Shown: piece by piece, positions 40,809-48,495 of the stretch
Layout of the letters: each line of letters opens with the position of its first letter
Position numbering within the stretch: the first letter of the stretch is position 1
Source of the DNA: a bacterium
Lineage (GTDB): Bacteria; Spirochaetota; Leptospiria; Leptospirales; Leptonemataceae
Reading direction: 5' to 3'
Assembly: GCA_024742665.1 (NCBI GenBank)
Contig: JANSYA010000001.1
Coordinates: 1,319,001-1,383,000 of the forward strand
Length of the DNA: 64,000 bases
The notes under the pieces: generated by a model
Database searches by the model: none
Told to the model about the DNA's origin: nothing
The model's input: only the letters and a program-made list of their open reading frames with translations
Translations under genes and position numbers: made by a program

Positions 40809-40857
40809 TTCTGACCGGTCGGTAAGATTTCTGGAGCAGCCTCAGCGGAGCCGGAGA

Positions 40858-41946
40858 TTATGCAAGAAAAAAAGCCAGCAGAATCAGGAACACGGCCACG
40901 GCCCCCGCGATGGCCAGAATCGGCATCGACCCGCTCCCCGCGGCCGGGGCGCCGCCCTCGGCGGTATCTGCGGCATTTGCGGCGGGCGCAGCTTTTTCTT
41001 CTTCAGGCGCGGGCTGGCTTTCACTCACAGTCTTGACTTTGATGCTCTTCTCTTCTTCCAGAATATATCCGTCGCGGTCGCCGGGTAGCTTCAGGTAGAT
41101 CAGAGTGTTGCCGTCGGGCTGCTCTTCGAGCGACTGGACCGTGGCCTGGATTTCGTTTTTAGGGGCGGGCGCGCCGTCGTCCGGGAGCAGACCGTCGCCG
41201 GCCATCGGTCCGTCTGCGCCCTCGACGCCGTCTTCCGGTGACTCGGGCAGCGGCGCGGTCTTCAAGCCCTGTTCGATCATATAGCCGGAAGTTTGCTCTT
41301 CGTCAGGGTCCGCGAAACGCGCGACGATTTCCGTTCCGGCTTCCAGCTGGGCGAGGGGCGTGCCGGTCGAAGGCGAAATGATAAAGGTCAGACCGATGTG
41401 CTGGCTCAGGTCGGGGCCGGTGCTTGCTTCTTCCGCGGGCTCGCTATCGGAATTCGCGTCGTCGTTCCCGTCCGCGTCGGACCCGGTCTCGGCCTCGGCT
41501 TCGTCCGCACCGCCGTCGGCCTGAAACGTCATCGGCTGAGACACAATATGAACTTTGGGATTCTTAATGCCCAGACTGCTTTCGATTTCTACCTGAATGT
41601 CATACCTGATCTTTTCGGCCTGCTTCTCTTTGAGGCTGTCTTTGAGCAGCAGGCGAAACTTATCGACGTAATCAATATTTCTGGTGATTCGCGCGAGCAG
41701 CCGGTCAAAGTCCTGGGTGCGCGATTTGTCCGCCTTCTCGTTAAAGAGCAGGCTCTCTTTCATACTGATGAATTCTTTTACCGGATCGGTTGGGTGATAG
41801 GAGCGTAGCTCGCCGTTATCTCCAGCCACCGCGTGGTGTTCTTTGATTTGCTGGCCGTCCTGCGTCATCAGGATTGCGCCGTGATAGACTGTTTCTTCCG
41901 AAGTTTGAACCCGAATGCGAATGACTCTTTTTTGCTGCTCCGACAT
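40858..41946 (-). CDS. Unknown protein with acidic linkers and a C-terminal membrane anchor
   Basis: 362 residues. I do not recognise the family. Residues 1-140 form a compact, charged, probably alpha/beta region (RVIRIRVQTSEETVYHG, then DYVDKFRLLLKDSLKEKQAEKIRYD). Residues 145-180 and 315-340 are Ala/Asp/Glu-rich linkers. Between them are short beta-rich segments (IGLTFIISPSTGTPLAQLEAG; TLIYLKLPGDRDGYILEEE). The last 20 residues are a hydrophobic helix (ILAIAGAVAVFLILLAFFLA), so the protein is probably tail-anchored with its bulk in the cytosol. No signal peptide is seen. It stands upstream of the thioesterase gene by 49 nt and may be co-transcribed. Confidence 0.6.
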   Translation of the reverse strand: MSEQQKRVIRIRVQTSEETVYHGAILMTQDGQQIKEHHAVAGDNGELRSYHPTDPVKEFISMKESLLFNEKADKSRTQDFDRLLARITRNIDYVDKFRLLLKDSLKEKQAEKIRYDIQVEIESSLGIKNPKVHIVSQPMTFQADGGADEAEAETGSDADGNDDANSDSEPAEEASTGPDLSQHIGLTFIISPSTGTPLAQLEAGTEIVARFADPDEEQTSGYMIEQGLKTAPLPESPEDGVEGADGPMAGDGLLPDDGAPAPKNEIQATVQSLEEQPDGNTLIYLKLPGDRDGYILEEEKSIKVKTVSESQPAPEEEKAAPAANAADTAEGGAPAAGSGSMPILAIAGAVAVFLILLAFFLA

Positions 41947-42118
41947 GTTGCTTTACCAGGGGCGAAAGTTGATGAACGATCAGGACCCAATGGGAAGAAT
42001 CGTACGGCTGGCCGGGTGCGTCATCTACATTCCAGGAAAAATGAATGAAATGGCGTTCCACAGAAGGTTTTCATCTGGCCAGTCCCCCGCTTCGCGCTCG
42101 AAATGACTGCGACGGCTC

Positions 42119-42949
42119 ATGAAAATTAAACAAAAGACGGCGTACGGGAAATTGCTGAAGCGATACAAACGCTTTCTCGCCGACGTCGAGCTGGAAGCGG
42201 ACGGCACGCAAATCACCGCGCACTGCCCGGATCCGGGATCCATGCTGACGGTGGCGCAGCCTGGCCGACGAGTGTTGCTTGCGCAATATTCAGACTCCGG
42301 CCGCAAACTACCGTACGGGCTTGAGCTGATTCGCGGCGGTCGGTGCTGGATCGGCGTGCATCCGGGCCGGGCGAACGCGATTGTGAGCGAAGCTTTAATC
42401 GAACAGCGCATTCCAGAACTCGCCGGATACGCGGAGCATCGCGGTGAAGCCTATTTCGAAAGCGAAGCCGCAGCGGACCTGGAAGCCGGGCCCCGGACTC
42501 GCTTTGATTTTCTGCTGTCGGCGGGGGCGCGTCGCGCAAAGGATTGCTTCTTAGAAGTTAAGAGTGTTACGATGATGCGTCGCGGCGAGTACGCTTTCCC
42601 CGATTCGGTGACCCTGCGCGGTCAGCGCCATCTGCGAGCGCTGATTGCCGCGAAGCGAGCCGGGTACCGGGCGGTTCTGTTGTTTCTCGTGCAGCGTTCC
42701 GACGGGCGGTGCCTGCGTCTGGCCGAAGACATCGATCCTGAATACGCGCGGCTGGCCGCGGAAGCCCTGCGGGCGGGGGTGGAATTTCTGGTATACGGCA
42801 CGCGCATTCGCGTCGGTCAAGAGACGCTTTCGATCAGTCTGCGTGAAGGTCGGATCGACTTCGTGCGGCCACGCGCGAAGACTGCGAAGACTGCGAAAGC
42901 AAAACCCTTCGGTCAGGGCGCGGGCCGGGGCAGCCAATCCGGCGGCTGA
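42119..42949 (+). CDS. sfsA: SfsA-family sugar fermentation stimulation / nuclease-like protein
   Basis: 276 residues. Diagnostic regions are LLKRYKRFLADVEL near residue 10, ITAHCPDPGSMLTVAQPG near 30-47, RFDFLLS near 130, the catalytic-type CFLEVKSVTMMRRGEYAFPDSVTLRGQ block near 143-165, and RAVLLFLVQRSDG near 182. This is the usual length plus a basic tail. SfsA has a PD-(D/E)XK-like nuclease fold; its physiological role is unclear. The 3' end overlaps the convergent SLC13 gene by 37 nt. Confidence 0.88.
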   Translation: MKIKQKTAYGKLLKRYKRFLADVELEADGTQITAHCPDPGSMLTVAQPGRRVLLAQYSDSGRKLPYGLELIRGGRCWIGVHPGRANAIVSEALIEQRIPELAGYAEHRGEAYFESEAAADLEAGPRTRFDFLLSAGARRAKDCFLEVKSVTMMRRGEYAFPDSVTLRGQRHLRALIAAKRAGYRAVLLFLVQRSDGRCLRLAEDIDPEYARLAAEALRAGVEFLVYGTRIRVGQETLSISLREGRIDFVRPRAKTAKTAKAKPFGQGAGRGSQSGG

Positions 42950-44568
42950 TCTACGCTGAAGCCGAAGACCGCGCTCGCAAGCCACAGCACGGCGGCGGTG
43001 ACCAGCAGAATTCCTGCAAAATTAAGCCACAGTCCGGTCTTCGCCATGTCCGCGACGCGGAGCACTTCGCTTGAAAAAACGATCGCGTTGGGCGGCGTCG
43101 CGACCGGCATCATAAAAGCCATCGAGGCGGCCAGGGTCGCCGGCAGCATAAACAGCAGCGGATGAATCTGCTGGGCGACGGCCGCCACCGCGAGCACCGG
43201 CAGGACCATCTGCGTGCTCGCGGTATTCGAGGTCAGCTCGGTTAAGAAAGTCATACCGCAGGCGATCAGGGCGATGACGGCGATGATGGGCAGCGCGCCC
43301 AATCCTGCGAAGCCGCCGACCAGATATTCCGCGAGTCCCCCCGCGACGAAGCCGTCGGCCAGGGCGAAGCCGCCGCCGAACAGCAGCACAATCGACCAGG
43401 GAATCTGCCGAAAGACGCGGCCGTCGAGAATGGTCGTCGGGCTTTCCGGATGCGCGGCGCGGCCGGCCGGACTTACGGGAATCAAAAAGAGCAGGAGCGT
43501 CATCGCGATTGCAACGGTTCCGTCGTCGATATTCGCGCCGGTCGGAATCAGGCCGGACCAGCCGGGAATGGCGAGCGTTCCGATCTGGATATCGGTGCGA
43601 AAGCACCACAGGATCGCGGTGGCGACAAAGACGATCTGGATCATGCGCTCTTCGCGGCTCATCTTGCCCAGGGCCGCGCGCTCGGCGTTCAGAGTCCGGG
43701 CGTCCAGGTCGGGCATCTGGCGCAATTCGCGCCGGTAGAGAATTTTCGTGAGCGCCACCCAGACGATGCCGAGCATGACGGCGGCGAAGGGCAGTCCCAT
43801 TAACATCCACTGACCGAAACTCAAGGGCGGTGCGTCGGGAAAGCTCGCGTCGTACACGCGCATCAAAATTAAATTCGGCGGCGTGCCGACCGGGGTTGCG
43901 ATGCCGCCGATGGAAGCGGCGTAGGCGATACCCAGCAGCAGGCAGACCGAGAGTCCGGCGGGGGTCGGCGTGCCGCTGCTCTTAGCGGCGCCGTCTGGCG
44001 AGATTCGTCTGGCCGGGCTCGAACTCTGCGACGCATCGGTCGCGGCCTGGTCTGCCGGTCGGGGCGCCGCAGCCCCGGTCTCTTCGCCGGGAGCCTTGCG
44101 GCCGAGGATCGCGAGAGCCATCGGCAGCATCATGATCGCGGTGGCCGTGTTGGAAATCCACATCGAAAGCAGAGCGGCGGCCAGCATAAAGCCCAGCACC
44201 AGGGTATCGGGTCGCCCGCCGGCCGCGCCGATGATCCGCAGCGCGATGCGACGATGCAGCTGCCAGCGTTCCATCGCGAGAGCCAGCAAGAAGCCGCCCA
44301 GAAAAAGAAAGATCGTGGAGTTGATATAAGCCCCGGCGATGCTCTTGCCGGAAGCGACGCCCAGGGCGGGAAAGAGCGCCAGGGGTAAAAGCGCGGTCGC
44401 GGCCAGGGGCACGGCTTCGGTCAGCCACCAGAGGGCCATCCAGGCGGCGACGGCGGCGGTCCGGGTCACCAGGGGATTCGCGGGATCCAGATCCGTGAAG
44501 ACCAGAATGGCGACAGCGCTCAGGGGGCCCGCGGCCAGGCGCAATATTTGCCAGATCGAGGTCGACAT
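42913..44568 (-). CDS. SLC13/DASS-family sodium:dicarboxylate (anion) symporter
   Basis: 551 residues with about 12 hydrophobic segments. The two Ser-Asn-Thr signatures of the family are present: WISNTATAIMMLPMA near residue 115 and ELTSNTASTQMVLPVL near 450, and GTPPNLIL near 225 marks the first substrate site. DASS carriers take up succinate, malate, citrate, sulfate or related anions with Na+. A polar insertion near residues 165-205 lies in a cytoplasmic loop. The start codon region overlaps the upstream edge of the divergent hydrolase transcript. Confidence 0.88.
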   Translation of the reverse strand: MSTSIWQILRLAAGPLSAVAILVFTDLDPANPLVTRTAAVAAWMALWWLTEAVPLAATALLPLALFPALGVASGKSIAGAYINSTIFLFLGGFLLALAMERWQLHRRIALRIIGAAGGRPDTLVLGFMLAAALLSMWISNTATAIMMLPMALAILGRKAPGEETGAAAPRPADQAATDASQSSSPARRISPDGAAKSSGTPTPAGLSVCLLLGIAYAASIGGIATPVGTPPNLILMRVYDASFPDAPPLSFGQWMLMGLPFAAVMLGIVWVALTKILYRRELRQMPDLDARTLNAERAALGKMSREERMIQIVFVATAILWCFRTDIQIGTLAIPGWSGLIPTGANIDDGTVAIAMTLLLFLIPVSPAGRAAHPESPTTILDGRVFRQIPWSIVLLFGGGFALADGFVAGGLAEYLVGGFAGLGALPIIAVIALIACGMTFLTELTSNTASTQMVLPVLAVAAVAQQIHPLLFMLPATLAASMAFMMPVATPPNAIVFSSEVLRVADMAKTGLWLNFAGILLVTAAVLWLASAVFGFSVDQPPDWLPRPAP

Positions 44569-44589
44569 GCCCGGCCAAATTCGACGGCG

Positions 44590-44603
44590 TTGGAGTTCCT
44601 ACA
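44590..44603 (+). repeat. Partial TTGGAGTTCCTACA element
   Basis: Fourteen bases matching most of the 40211 palindrome, in the short divergent region between the SLC13 gene and the lipoprotein hydrolase. One arm is degenerate. Confidence 0.45.
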
Positions 44604-44659
44604 AGCAAAACAGTTTCCGTTTCGCGGGGAAATGGCGAGTCTGGAACGGGAGCACTCTG

Positions 44660-45691
44660 GTGATTCAACGCGGCGAGATTCTGGTTTTGGCGACATCCTT
44701 CGCAAGATACTGTGCGAGTTATTTTGCAAGATACTGTGCGACTTATTTTACGAGATGCCGTGCGACGTGCCTGGTAATCTGTCTTGCGATGCCTTTCGCT
44801 TTCGCCGGCTGCAGCTTTCACACGGATCGGGAGGCGGCCCGCCAGGAATTTCCGCCGGAGATTGTGCCTGAGTTTTTGGAGTATCGGGTCGGCGAACGCC
44901 GCATGGGCTACGTGCGGGTGCAGCGTGATCGCACGCCGGAGGACGCGGCCCAGTCTGCGAATGCGAATGCGAATGCGAAGGCGAATCGGGACGCGCGACC
45001 GCTGATCGTTTTTATTCATGGATCTCCGGGAGGCTGGAACGCGTATCTGGAGTATCTGCGCAGCGCCGTTCTGCTGGATGCGGCGCGTTTGATCTCGGTT
45101 GATCGCGCGGGATACGGAGCATCGGATGCGGGGCGTCCGGAGCCGAATCTTGCGCAGCAGGCCGCGCTGATTGCGCCGATTCTTTTCAGCGAACACGAAA
45201 ACCCGGGCCAGGGCGCTGCTGGCAAGCCGCCGGTCGTGCTGGTCGGACATTCCTACGGCGGGCCGGTTGCCGTGCAGCTGGCGATGGACTATCCCGATCG
45301 CGTCAGCGGACTGGTATTGATCGCCGCGTCGGTCGATCCGGACTTAGAAGAGTGGCGCTGGTTTAACCGACTCGCGGAGCTGAGTTTCACGCGCTGGATT
45401 TTACCGGCGGCCTGGGACGTGAGCAACCAGGAGCTCAAACCCCTGCGCGAAGACCTGACGGAGATCCTATCGCGCTGGGGCGAAATTCGCGGGCCGGTCG
45501 CCCTGGTCCACGGGGAAGACGATCGATTGGTGCCGGTCGCGAACCTTGACTTCGCCCGGGATCGTCTGCGCAACGCCCGGGTCGCCGTACATCGTTACGA
45601 AGCGGCCGATCATTTTATTTTATGGGATCGTCCCGAAGAGATGAGCGAGATCATTTTAGAAACACTGGAGCAGGCCGCTAATGCGCAGTGA
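44660..45691 (+). CDS. Alpha/beta hydrolase lipoprotein with repeat-built leader
   Basis: 343 residues from a GTG at 44660, chosen because GGGAG lies 7 nt upstream; the frame is open to 44339 but overlaps SLC13. The leader is unusual: three 8-residue units (FARYCASY, FARYCATY, FTRCRATC) precede a hydrophobic stretch and lipobox LAMPFAFAGC. The mature part is an alpha/beta hydrolase: oxyanion region VFIHGSPGGWNAYL, nucleophile elbow VLVGHSYGGPVAVQ, Asp in VHGEDDRLVPV and His in AADHFILWD. It is a lipid-anchored esterase or peptidase-like enzyme of unknown substrate. A (GCGAAT)n tract near 44957 encodes NANANAKAN. Confidence 0.75.
   Translation: MIQRGEILVLATSFARYCASYFARYCATYFTRCRATCLVICLAMPFAFAGCSFHTDREAARQEFPPEIVPEFLEYRVGERRMGYVRVQRDRTPEDAAQSANANANAKANRDARPLIVFIHGSPGGWNAYLEYLRSAVLLDAARLISVDRAGYGASDAGRPEPNLAQQAALIAPILFSEHENPGQGAAGKPPVVLVGHSYGGPVAVQLAMDYPDRVSGLVLIAASVDPDLEEWRWFNRLAELSFTRWILPAAWDVSNQELKPLREDLTEILSRWGEIRGPVALVHGEDDRLVPVANLDFARDRLRNARVAVHRYEAADHFILWDRPEEMSEIILETLEQAANAQ
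44699..44770 (+). repeat. Three tandem 24-bp repeats in the lipoprotein leader
   Basis: Units at 44699-44722, 44723-44746 and 44747-44770. The first two differ at two bases, the third is more diverged. Each encodes eight residues, so copy-number change would lengthen the leader without a frameshift. Confidence 0.85.
44957..44986 (+). repeat. Hexanucleotide (GCGAAT)5 tract inside the hydrolase gene
   Basis: Five consecutive GCGAAT units, the fourth being GCGAAG, encoding an Ala-Asn repeat in a surface linker near residue 100. Confidence 0.85.
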
Positions 45692-45734
45692 TCAGACGGG
45701 GCGCAAACGAGCAGAGTCGTTTTTTAAATGGCCG

Positions 45735-46478
45735 CTAGAGTAATTTGCGCAGATCTTCGCTGAGGACGGCGAGAAAGTCGGCGTCTGCGAAGCGCGCGTC
45801 GGTTGGATTGGTCAGGAAGCTGTTGCGCACTACGCCGTCTTCGGTGGTTTCAATGCGCGCTTCCAGAATGTCGACGTCGTGCTTCGTGAAGACGGCGGCG
45901 ATGTCGAGCAGCAGCCCGGGACGATCTTTGCCGGTCAGAGTCAGGCGTCCGCGGTTTTCGCTGCTGGTGTACTCGACGTCCCGGTCGCGCTGATCGGCGG
46001 CGTTAGCCGTTGGCTCTGAGTCGGTACGGCTCCCGCCGGGCGCGTCCGGTTCCGCGTCCTGGGCGATGTAGGCGCTTACGTCCAGACTTTCGAAGAGCAG
46101 GTGTTCGAAGTCTTTCATCATCTCTTCGAATTTGATTTCGTCGACGGCTTCGCGCGAAGCGGGCCGGATCAGGAATCGATCGACGATCTGGTGGTCTTCC
46201 CGGGTGCAGATGTCGGCGTTTTCAATATTCCAGTCGTGGCGGACTAAAACGGCGCACAGGCGATATAAGGTGCCGGGCGCGTCTTTGAGCGTGGCGACGG
46301 TCAGAGAGTACGCGTCGCCTTCCCGCGTCAGGGTGACGCTCAGGCGGCCGGTCGTGCGGCGATAGGGCTGCGAATAAATTTCCACGATGTCAGGCTGCTG
46401 TATTCGATTGATGGTTTTCGGATTGATGGTTTTCGGATTGATGCGAAATAAAATAGAGCTCGCGAAACGCGATCGCAA
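45735..46478 (-). CDS. Double ACT-domain protein (GlnD-like regulatory domain)
   Basis: Up to 247 residues. Two ACT domains: residues 48-110 (TLKDAPGTLYRLCAVLVRHDWNIE type) and residues 178-245 (TGKDRPGLLLDIAAVFTKHDVDILEAR), separated by an acidic linker. The second one strongly resembles the C-terminal ACT domains of GlnD uridylyltransferases. It has no catalytic domain, so it is probably a stand-alone amino-acid or nitrogen-status sensor. The first 31 residues come from a 15-bp tandem repeat (NPKTI twice) and may not be translated; a GTG at 46385 gives a start closer to the first ACT domain. It follows ctaB by 15 nt on the same strand. Confidence 0.75.
   Translation of the reverse strand: MRSRFASSILFRINPKTINPKTINRIQQPDIVEIYSQPYRRTTGRLSVTLTREGDAYSLTVATLKDAPGTLYRLCAVLVRHDWNIENADICTREDHQIVDRFLIRPASREAVDEIKFEEMMKDFEHLLFESLDVSAYIAQDAEPDAPGGSRTDSEPTANAADQRDRDVEYTSSENRGRLTLTGKDRPGLLLDIAAVFTKHDVDILEARIETTEDGVVRNSFLTNPTDARFADADFLAVLSEDLRKLL
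46406..46443 (-). repeat. 15-bp direct repeat at the start of the ACT gene
   Basis: GATTGATGGTTTTCG occurs twice in a row with a third partial copy (GATTGATG). It encodes NPKTINPKTIN in the long version of the ACT protein or lies in its leader if the GTG start is used. Confidence 0.85.
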
Positions 46479-46493
46479 TCCCGCGGGCTCCTC

Positions 46494-47474
46494 TCAGGCC
46501 CAGCGACGCAGATAGATATCCGCGCCCAATGCGAGATGCCAGATCAGCATGTGTAAAATCGTAAGAAAGAAAACTTTGAGCGGCGCGATCCGGCCGGCCG
46601 TGTCGTCGTCTTTCGTGCGCTCGAAGTCGGCGCGCAGTCTCAACATATAGTAGAGGACCAGACAGCCGAATCCGAAACCCGGAATGAGAAACACTTCGCC
46701 GGCCATTCCCAGGGGAAAGTACATGCTGAAGATCGAAAGCAACAGCAGCACCTGGTAAAAGATCATTTGATTTAAGGTTACGCCCACGCCTTTCGCGACG
46801 GGCAAAATCGGCAGGCCGGCCCGGGCGTACTGGTCGCGGTACTTGATGCCCAGGCACCAGAAGTGCGGCGGCTGCCATAAAAAGAGAATCAGAAACATCA
46901 TCCAGCCTTCGACCGTGATCTGGCCGGAGGCCGCGGCTTCGCCGATGAGCGGTCCGATGGATCCCGCCGCGCCGCCGAGCACGGTGTTGAGCGATGAACG
47001 CGGTTTCAACCAGGCGGTATAAATAAAAACGTACCACAGAAAAGAAGCCAGCGCCGCGATCGCCGCCAGGGAGTTGACGTACATCACGAGTAAAAACAAT
47101 CCCAGTCCCAGCAAACTGGATCCAATCAGATGCACCGCGAAGGGCTGGAAGCGTCCGGCGGGCAGCGGCCGGTTGCGCGTGCGTTCCATGATTCCGTCGG
47201 TCGGAATCTCCAGCAGCTGATTGTACGCGAACGACGCGATCGCCACGAGATAGGTGCCGAGCATCGTGAAAAAGATCAGGCTCGCGTCGGGCAGCTGCGG
47301 TCCGAGCAGCAGGCCCGGAATGATCGTAAATAAAATCGACGCGCCGAGGGTCGGCTTGAGCAGCAGCGACAGATCCCGGGCCAGGCTCTGCTTGCCCGAT
47401 TCGTCGGCCGGCTTCGCCGGGCCCGGACGACCCGGTGACGCGGCGTCTGAATTAGTTCGTGCGTTGCCGGTCAA
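46494..47474 (-). CDS. ctaB: Protoheme IX farnesyltransferase (haem O synthase)
   Basis: 326 residues with about nine membrane segments, UbiA family. The first prenyl-diphosphate-binding motif is YNQLLEIPTDGIMERTRNRPLP near residues 85-105, with Glu where Asp is more common in the first position. The second conserved region is WQPPHFWCLGIKYRDQYARAG near 210, which is diagnostic for haem O synthases over other UbiA members. It adds a farnesyl group to haem b. The gene overlaps ctaA by 23 nt, indicating one operon. A polar 30-residue N-terminus precedes the first TM. Confidence 0.93.
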   Translation of the reverse strand: MTGNARTNSDAASPGRPGPAKPADESGKQSLARDLSLLLKPTLGASILFTIIPGLLLGPQLPDASLIFFTMLGTYLVAIASFAYNQLLEIPTDGIMERTRNRPLPAGRFQPFAVHLIGSSLLGLGLFLLVMYVNSLAAIAALASFLWYVFIYTAWLKPRSSLNTVLGGAAGSIGPLIGEAAASGQITVEGWMMFLILFLWQPPHFWCLGIKYRDQYARAGLPILPVAKGVGVTLNQMIFYQVLLLLSIFSMYFPLGMAGEVFLIPGFGFGCLVLYYMLRLRADFERTKDDDTAGRIAPLKVFFLTILHMLIWHLALGADIYLRRWA

Positions 47475-48396
47475 AGGTCAACTCCAGCCATAATATAAAC
47501 GACGACAGATAAATAAAGTACGCCACCGCCGAGTGCAGCACGGTCACGCCGATCGGCACGCGATACAGCACGTTGATTACGCCGACGATGATCTGTACGA
47601 CGATCGCTCCGAAGATAATATAGCTCAACCGTCGTCCGGGTTCCAGCCAGTTTCTGCGACCGCTCAAAATCACCAGGCCGATCGCGCCGAAGGTCAGAGC
47701 GTAGGCCATCAGGCGATGCGTAATATGTTTTTCGATATTGCCGATCATCGGCGGAAAATAAACGGCGCGGCTTTCTTTGGTGCCGTCGGCCTGGATTTCC
47801 TGCTCGTGATAGCAGGCGGGGAACGACGGACAGACGAGGCCTGCGTGGTTTGTGCTGACCCGGCCGCCTAAAAATAATTGCAGAAACAACGCGACCAGAA
47901 AGACCCCCGCGGCGATCTGCGAAACGCGATCGGGCAGGGCGGTCATGCGCGGCGTGTCTCCCAGGTAGCGGCCGATTTTGCGATGAACATAAACGAGCAC
48001 GCTCAAGAAGAGCAACGCGTTCAGTAAGTGCGATTTGACGACGTACGCGTCGAGCTGCTCGGTGATGGTCAAAGCGCCCAGCAGGATCTGCGTGATCATC
48101 AGAGCGATGGCCAGCAGGCCCCAGTATAGAAAGCGTTCTCGGAGCTCGCGGTGCCGGGCAATCATATAGATCCAGGCAAGCAGAGCCAGAGCGGTCACGC
48201 CGCCGATCACCCGGTGGAACCATTCCAGGAAGATCTGGTAGTCTGAAACGTCGGGGATGATTTTGCCTTTGCACAGGGGCCAGTCCGGGCAGGCGAGACC
48301 GGCCTCGGCGGCCCGGACCAGCGGTCCGAGCACCATCGTGGCCAGAGCGGAAACGATTACGATCAACGTGAGACGACGAAGCCAGATCATTGCCAT
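47452..48396 (-). CDS. ctaA: Haem A synthase
   Basis: 314 residues from the ATG at 48396; the long open frame upstream overlaps the next gene and is a shadow. Eight membrane segments of the COX15/CtaA family: AEAGLACPDWPLCKG with the paired Cys near residues 35-41, the first haem-ligand His in FLEWFHRVIGG, then SHLLNALLFL, the second Cys pair in NHAGLVCPSFPACYHEQ, and HRLMAYALTFG plus LHSAVAYFIYL carrying the later histidines. It oxidises haem O to haem A for aa3-type oxidases. The gene is first in the ctaA-ctaB-ACT run. Confidence 0.93.
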   Translation of the reverse strand: MAMIWLRRLTLIVIVSALATMVLGPLVRAAEAGLACPDWPLCKGKIIPDVSDYQIFLEWFHRVIGGVTALALLAWIYMIARHRELRERFLYWGLLAIALMITQILLGALTITEQLDAYVVKSHLLNALLFLSVLVYVHRKIGRYLGDTPRMTALPDRVSQIAAGVFLVALFLQLFLGGRVSTNHAGLVCPSFPACYHEQEIQADGTKESRAVYFPPMIGNIEKHITHRLMAYALTFGAIGLVILSGRRNWLEPGRRLSYIIFGAIVVQIIVGVINVLYRVPIGVTVLHSAVAYFIYLSSFILWLELTFDRQRTN

Positions 48397-48495
48397 TGGT
48401 TCACATTCCCGGGAGCGGGTCGGGGGACCACAAATTTTTAGTGCGATTTGCGCGCCGTTCGCCTGCAATGCCTCACGATTGGACGGAATCCGACT

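Noticed and set aside
44660..44770. CRISPR-like array
   Set aside because: The 24-bp units are directly adjacent, with no spacers, and lie in a coding frame.
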